From a bacterium (GTDB lineage Bacteria; Fidelibacterota; Marinisomatia; Marinisomatales; UBA1611): a stretch of 37,467 nt of DNA. Under the pieces are notes generated by a model. It was not told where the DNA came from and ran no database searches. It saw only the letters and a list, made by a program, of their open reading frames with translations. The stretch spans positions 1 through 37,467 of the forward strand of contig SGYO01000006.1 of NCBI GenBank assembly GCA_004321745.1, in the 5' to 3' direction. Made by a program: the position numbers and the translations under genes. Below, in pieces: positions 33,485 through 37,467 of the stretch (positions are counted from its first letter, which is position 1; each line of letters opens with the position of its first letter).

Positions 33485-34798
33485 TTATCTTTGTCTCCTT
33501 TTAATAAACCATATATCTGCGATACTAATACCAATCTGAAACCCTCTTAACCGTTCTTCATTAAAGTCAGATGCTTCGAAACTTTTTAAACTCGAGCTGT
33601 AAGCAAAATCTATCTGGTTTCCTACAGCTTTAAATTTATATCCAAATCCTATAGAGTATCCAAATTCAGTTACACTGTTTTTGCTTTTAATTCTTATTGA
33701 GCTATCATCAGACAATTCATCAATAGCAAAATTATTAAAAAATAAGCCAGAGCGAAACGTAAGGTTATCTAAAAATTTAAAAGATTGTTTATTAGGATAC
33801 CATATGGCTCCAAATGATATTTTATCATTTTCAATAATACGCTTATTAAACCCGTTTGGTATTTGGTTGCTGTAAGACGCATTTTCTTTACTTTTTTGGT
33901 ATTCAAACGAAACCTGAAATCTTTGGTAAATTGTGTTTGATGCTCCAAAACTAAAAGATAAAGGCTCATGAATATTTGAAATCCTACTTTGCTCTGGATC
34001 TGGAACATCATTAGGGTTAGGAAAATCATATCCAGGATTTAAATAATCGTATGAAAAATCATGATATCCATTTTTATTTGTATCAAAGTATGGATATAAT
34101 TTTGTTTGAATCGCCTCTAGTGGTTTAAAGGCAAAGTGAGATCTTAGAAAAAAATCATAACCAAAAGCGTAATGTTTTAAAAATAATATAGTATTTACGC
34201 CAGAGTAATTAAGTCTAGAGGATATAGCATATGGGATTTCATCAACTAATAAATTTTTGCTCTGCCTTGATGACCCAAAAAGAAGTTGAAATGTCAAAGC
34301 CAGGTTAGTACGCGAAAAAATAGAGGTTGATGCAGATATATCAAATGCCATTACTCCACCAGCCTGAACAAATTGTTTTTGTAAGTCTAGAGTATCTTCA
34401 AAAGCAATTAAGTCATTACCCAGAGAATCAATCATATTTATTTTTTGATATGAATATGGATGAAGCTCAATACCTATAGCATATTTGTTTTTTATCGGAA
34501 TGATTAGCTGCGCAGATTGTAAATTTGAATATCCGTTCTTGGAGTTATTTTTAAGCGTAGATTCAAATCCACTGTATGATAGAGATAAAAAAGTATATTT
34601 TAGATTAGGCCAAGTCGTTGGATTAGATAGACTAATATTTTGCCTGTAAGATGGAACAAGCCCAAGGGAACTTGAACCACCAGCTGAAGCAGAATTCCAA
34701 TCTTGCAGATCACCTATTCCATAACTATTGAAAGGCCCTTGTGATAAACATAATGAAATAAAAAAGATTGGTCTAAAAACATATCTAAGGAGAAACAT
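33485..34798 (-). CDS. Outer-membrane beta-barrel protein, unknown
   Basis: A 437-aa protein with a signal sequence (FFISLCLSQG) then FNSYGIGDLQDWNSASAGGSSSLGLVPSYRQNISLSNPTTWPNLKYTFLSL, reminiscent of the N-terminal hatch of FadL/PorV-like barrels (a GGSSxG element and an N-P-A/T-x-W motif). The rest is amphipathic strands ending in GFQIGISIADIWF. It also contains a short calcium-loop-like run DTNKNGYHD (239-247). No transport substrate can be given. It overlaps the upstream lipoprotein gene by 14 bases and precedes the TPR lipoprotein gene, suggesting a shared role. Confidence 0.65.
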   Translation of the reverse strand: MFLLRYVFRPIFFISLCLSQGPFNSYGIGDLQDWNSASAGGSSSLGLVPSYRQNISLSNPTTWPNLKYTFLSLSYSGFESTLKNNSKNGYSNLQSAQLIIPIKNKYAIGIELHPYSYQKINMIDSLGNDLIAFEDTLDLQKQFVQAGGVMAFDISASTSIFSRTNLALTFQLLFGSSRQSKNLLVDEIPYAISSRLNYSGVNTILFLKHYAFGYDFFLRSHFAFKPLEAIQTKLYPYFDTNKNGYHDFSYDYLNPGYDFPNPNDVPDPEQSRISNIHEPLSFSFGASNTIYQRFQVSFEYQKSKENASYSNQIPNGFNKRIIENDKISFGAIWYPNKQSFKFLDNLTFRSGLFFNNFAIDELSDDSSIRIKSKNSVTEFGYSIGFGYKFKAVGNQIDFAYSSSLKSFEASDFNEERLRGFQIGISIADIWFIKRRQR

Positions 34799-35993
34799 AG
34801 AATATCTCTAACTTATTGTTAATATGGCTTAGATCAAAATTCACACTTTCAAATAGATCATTAGTTGTACTAGCAGAAAACTTTAGGCCAACATTTGTAA
34901 GTGAATCAGTCATTAAAATAGACTGAAAGTATGATTTTAATGAGATTTGTAATTTATTAGAGGCCACTATAGCAGAAGAAAAATACATACCTAAGTTTTC
35001 ATATGGGTCAGCGTTAAATATTGATGAACCAGAATTCGGTAAGAACTTAAGAGGGTCCATTCGTACTGAAAAATTATCCAGTGAGTCGCCAGGTTGGAAA
35101 AGCGATAAATTAGCAGAGCGTATAACAGAATATTGAGGTAAAGATAGTGAGTCAAATGGAATGTTAAGAATTGCTCTACTTCCTCTTGCTCTACTAATTA
35201 AAATATTATTATTTCCGTTGTCATCAATTTCTAAAGTTTCTATAACAGAGATATCTTCTGAAACATAAATGATCCTCGTCAATGTATCTACCACAGAAGA
35301 ATCAGGATTTGATCCAATTTCTCGTCTATAATACACTTCAATTTTGGGGTCCAAACTACCAGAGCTATATTCTCTGCTATATAACTCAAAAAAAGAGCTA
35401 CTTCCTGACGGCAATGACAATGAAAAGGTTCTATGAAGAGTTAGGGTGTCAATAATTGTTTCAACTACACTACCAATATCCCATTTAAGAACAGTTTCTT
35501 GAAAAGTACTTATGGTATCAGATGTATCAATTACTACTTCAACAGATGGTATTCCTACATTAACCCATTCATCAAAAACTACATTTCCAAGTTCAGAGAC
35601 CAAACTATTGCTTTCATCAAAAATTGAATCAGTAGAAAAACACAAATTCAAGTTCGGATTATTTTCAATTAAACTGTCTCCAGAAAAAACTTTAAAGAAA
35701 ATACTATCTACTGTAACTGTAGAATCAAAAAATGTATCCCAACTGTTCGAAGGAAAATTAAATAATGAACTTAAAAATGTAAACTCTTCATTAGACCCAA
35801 CAAACAACTTATTATAGCCACTTATATTCGGTGATATTTGATAATTGTATCCAAAAATATCTGTTATAAGCAAAGTGTCAATATTATTATCTATATTTGA
35901 TAAATCATTATAAATTGGCTCTTCTGTGCAGCTAGAGAAAAAATGTAAAAAACAGGTTAAGCAAAAACCAAAAAATAGTCTAAATGATTTCAT
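34785..35993 (-). CDS. Beta-sandwich surface or periplasmic lipoprotein
   Basis: A 402-aa lipoprotein: signal sequence with lipobox FFSSC (Cys22), then acidic, serine-rich, almost all-beta sequence. TVTVDSIFFKVFSGDSL followed later by SLPQYSVIRSANLSLFQPGD suggests two copies of a carbohydrate-binding-like or DNRLRE-type sandwich, in which a strand of the form (I/V)-x-S-A-x-L-x-(L/F) is repeated. The final VGLKFSASTTNDLFESVNFD resembles the end of such domains. DUF4270 lipoproteins of Bacteroidota have the same general build, so that is an alternative. Lies between the glycogen-synthase-like gene and the barrel gene. Confidence 0.5.
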   Translation of the reverse strand: MKSFRLFFGFCLTCFLHFFSSCTEEPIYNDLSNIDNNIDTLLITDIFGYNYQISPNISGYNKLFVGSNEEFTFLSSLFNFPSNSWDTFFDSTVTVDSIFFKVFSGDSLIENNPNLNLCFSTDSIFDESNSLVSELGNVVFDEWVNVGIPSVEVVIDTSDTISTFQETVLKWDIGSVVETIIDTLTLHRTFSLSLPSGSSSFFELYSREYSSGSLDPKIEVYYRREIGSNPDSSVVDTLTRIIYVSEDISVIETLEIDDNGNNNILISRARGSRAILNIPFDSLSLPQYSVIRSANLSLFQPGDSLDNFSVRMDPLKFLPNSGSSIFNADPYENLGMYFSSAIVASNKLQISLKSYFQSILMTDSLTNVGLKFSASTTNDLFESVNFDLSHINNKLEIFYVSP

Positions 35994-36019
35994 AAAATAA
36001 TTTTCTAGGAATTGACAGT

Positions 36020-36853
36020 CTATTTTGAGGTAATATCAGAGACAATTTGATTTAGAGACTCTGTCATTGCGTAAAAATCTATATCCTCTAAATCTTCTTG
36101 CTCAAACACTGTTACTTTTTTCTGATTATCTTTGAAAGCAGCTTTTTTAAGTAGTTTAGGGGAAATTTTTTCACCAGGTCGATCCATAATTAAAATTGCG
36201 TCAGCATTATAACTTGCAACATCATAAATATTAAGCTTATTACCTTTGATCTTTGGATCAATTTCAACGCCCATTTTAACCAAATCTGACCTATCTACTT
36301 TTGAATAATCATCTAAGTCATGAATGACTAAAACAGATTTAATCTTTTTGTAAAAATCACTGATACCCTCATATTCATTTTTGTAATAATTAGGTATCAA
36401 GGCAGATTGCCACCCATTACATACAAGAATATCTGGGACCCAAAACAGGTGAGGTAATGTGCTAAGAACAGCTTTAGAATAATAAGCATAACGCATTGAA
36501 TTATCCATTAAAACCCTACCGTTTTTTGATTTATAAAGTAAATTATTTAGAGGCTGAAACCATTCATCACTCTCTAAAAAATAAACCTGAACACGAGTTT
36601 TTGGTATAAAAGCGCTTTTTGCACTAGCGATCTCTTCTTCTCCACAAAAAGAAAATGGTATTTCTCGCAGTCTAATGACTTCTCTAAGTATATATTTTCT
36701 CTCACTAATGAAACCATATTTTGGTAATATTGTTCGAATGTCGTGCCCTAACTCTTGTAGTAGAGTTGGAACTGCTGTTGAAAATGAAGCAATATTAGAA
36801 ACGTTCGCGAATGGAACAATTTCAGTAGTACTAAAGTATATTTTTTTGGACAT
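36020..36853 (-). CDS. Glycogen/starch-synthase-like protein lacking the KxGGL motif
   Basis: A 277-aa protein matching the N-terminal catalytic domain of GT5 starch/glycogen synthases: FSTTEIVPFANVSNIASFSTAVPTLLQELGHDIRTILPKYG, then ARVQVYFLESDEWF-like text, MRYAYYSKAVLSTLPHLFWVPDILVCNGWQSALIP. The ADP-glucose loop K-x-G-G-L is replaced by NVSNI (17-21) and the C-terminal GT-B half is absent. Bacteroidota carry similarly short, degenerate glycogen/starch-synthase-like proteins, so this looks like a conserved non-canonical family and not a local truncation. Catalysis on glycogen is unlikely on this evidence; a sugar- or nucleotide-sensing role is a guess. Confidence 0.7.
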   Translation of the reverse strand: MSKKIYFSTTEIVPFANVSNIASFSTAVPTLLQELGHDIRTILPKYGFISERKYILREVIRLREIPFSFCGEEEIASAKSAFIPKTRVQVYFLESDEWFQPLNNLLYKSKNGRVLMDNSMRYAYYSKAVLSTLPHLFWVPDILVCNGWQSALIPNYYKNEYEGISDFYKKIKSVLVIHDLDDYSKVDRSDLVKMGVEIDPKIKGNKLNIYDVASYNADAILIMDRPGEKISPKLLKKAAFKDNQKKVTVFEQEDLEDIDFYAMTESLNQIVSDITSK

Positions 36854-36872
36854 AATTTATGTTGGATGGGGG

Positions 36873-37467
36873 TTAATCAATAGATAGTTTTCTGAGGGCG
36901 TCTTTGGCTTTAGGGTAATACTCACTACCAGGGAAATAATCAATTAGTCTTTGAAATTCTTCCTTAGCTTTTCCAATGCTACCCATGCTTTGATATGATA
37001 ACCCTAGTTTTAACTGAGCGTCATCATCCTTGTCCGTACCAGCATAATTGAACACTTTGACAAATTCTGCAATAGCTCTTTTAAAATCTTTTTTTGAGTA
37101 ATAACACTCAGCAAGCCAATACTGGCAATTGTCTGCTAAATCATTGGTGGCATCTGAACTAACAAGCTCATAGAAGCCCTTGATAGCATCGTCATATTGT
37201 TGGTTCTGAAAAAATCCTAAACTTTTCATATAATGTTTCTTGTACTTAGCCGCATTAAACTGAGGCTCATTGGAGTTTGATGGCCCAGATTTCATTTGAG
37301 ACATTTCAGAGTAACTATTTGTCAATGTAACAATCTTATTTTCAATCATAACTAATTTGTTGTAAATCTCCAAAGAAGTACTATCCATAAACTTAGCTTG
37401 ATTTTCAAGTTTTGCAATTTTGTTATTTAGCGTATTAATTCTTTTCATCATAACTACAGTAATTGAA
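36873..37467 (-). CDS. CpoB/YbgF-like TPR protein (5' end outside window)
   Basis: The C-terminal 192+ residues of a coiled-coil plus TPR protein. A coiled coil (NTLNNKIAKLENQAKFMDSTS, ENKIVTLTNSYSEMSQM) is followed by a linker and TPR-like repeats YMKSLGFFQNQQYDDAIKGFYELV, DNCQYWLAECYYSKKDFKRAIAEF and DDAQLKLGLSYQSMGSIGKAKEEFQRLIDYFPGSEYYPKAKDALRKL. This is the CpoB (YbgF) layout, which couples Tol-Pal and cell-wall synthesis during division. The reading frame remains open to the window end with no signal peptide seen, so the gene starts beyond 37467. The ATG at 37451 is likely internal. Confidence 0.75.
   Translation of the reverse strand, partial: SITVVMMKRINTLNNKIAKLENQAKFMDSTSLEIYNKLVMIENKIVTLTNSYSEMSQMKSGPSNSNEPQFNAAKYKKHYMKSLGFFQNQQYDDAIKGFYELVSSDATNDLADNCQYWLAECYYSKKDFKRAIAEFVKVFNYAGTDKDDDAQLKLGLSYQSMGSIGKAKEEFQRLIDYFPGSEYYPKAKDALRKLSID

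Noticed and set aside
1-37467. CRISPR arrays, IS elements, phage genes or biosynthetic gene clusters
   Set aside because: No regularly spaced repeats, transposase or integrase motifs, phage structural genes, or synthase domains are visible on either strand.

Overview
The window is AT-rich DNA from a Gram-negative bacterium of the Fibrobacterota-Chlorobiota-Bacteroidota (FCB) neighbourhood. The best guess is a marine Marinimicrobia (SAR406)-like lineage or a close relative. This rests on a PorV-family protein beside a protein with a type IX secretion (T9SS)-like C-terminal domain, DUF5683, DUF6090, a Bacteroidota-style short starch-synthase-like protein, BamD and CpoB-like TPR proteins, and a TRAP transporter with a T component. 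The taxonomic call is inference from family content; no 16S or ribosomal protein gene is present.

Region 1 (1-7060) looks accessory. A minus-strand cluster of five small genes (NTF2-like, DUF898-like, NIPSNAP/dimeric-barrel-like, a two-helix membrane protein, an acidic helical protein) diverges from a plus-strand cluster of small genes. The plus cluster holds a CxxC protein, a zinc-ribbon-like protein, a YwqK/MORN-repeat secreted protein, an unknown protein and two micro-proteins of 51 and 32 aa. A minus-strand operon follows: DUF6090 membrane protein, a 35-aa secreted-type micro-ORF, a secreted protein with a C-terminal anchor, and a TonB-dependent receptor. The region ends at the 3' side of tRNA-Ser(GCU), beside a terminator and a pair of GGTAGCA direct repeats, which fits a tRNA-associated island. 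No integrase, IS element or CRISPR array is visible.

Region 2 (7066-16650) is core and entirely minus strand. In transcription order it reads ftsE-ftsX, grpE-dnaJ, a membrane-anchored unknown plus a PilM/GspL-like actin-fold protein, rsmD-coaD, an FmdB zinc ribbon, icd, obg and tRNA-Ser. The DnaJ is unusual in having only two of the four zinc-binding CxxC motifs.

Region 3 (16789-17730) is a lone plus-strand Na+/Ca2+-exchanger-family antiporter gene, convergent with nadD.

Region 4 (17735-37467) is a near-gapless minus-strand array of envelope and metabolic genes. It begins with a CpoB-like TPR protein (cut by the window end), a degenerate glycogen-synthase-like protein, a beta-sandwich lipoprotein, an outer-membrane barrel, a TPR lipoprotein, glyA, and a TatT-TatP-TatQM TRAP transporter. 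After a promoter at about 27.15 kb come a PorV-family barrel with EF-hand-like insertions, an M6-peptidase-like protein with a destroyed HExxH site and a T9SS-like sorting domain, a HExxH/beta-propeller/outer-membrane-barrel protein, DUF5683, BamD and nadD. The PorV-to-BamD stretch reads as a surface-protein export and outer-membrane assembly module and is the most interesting part of the window.
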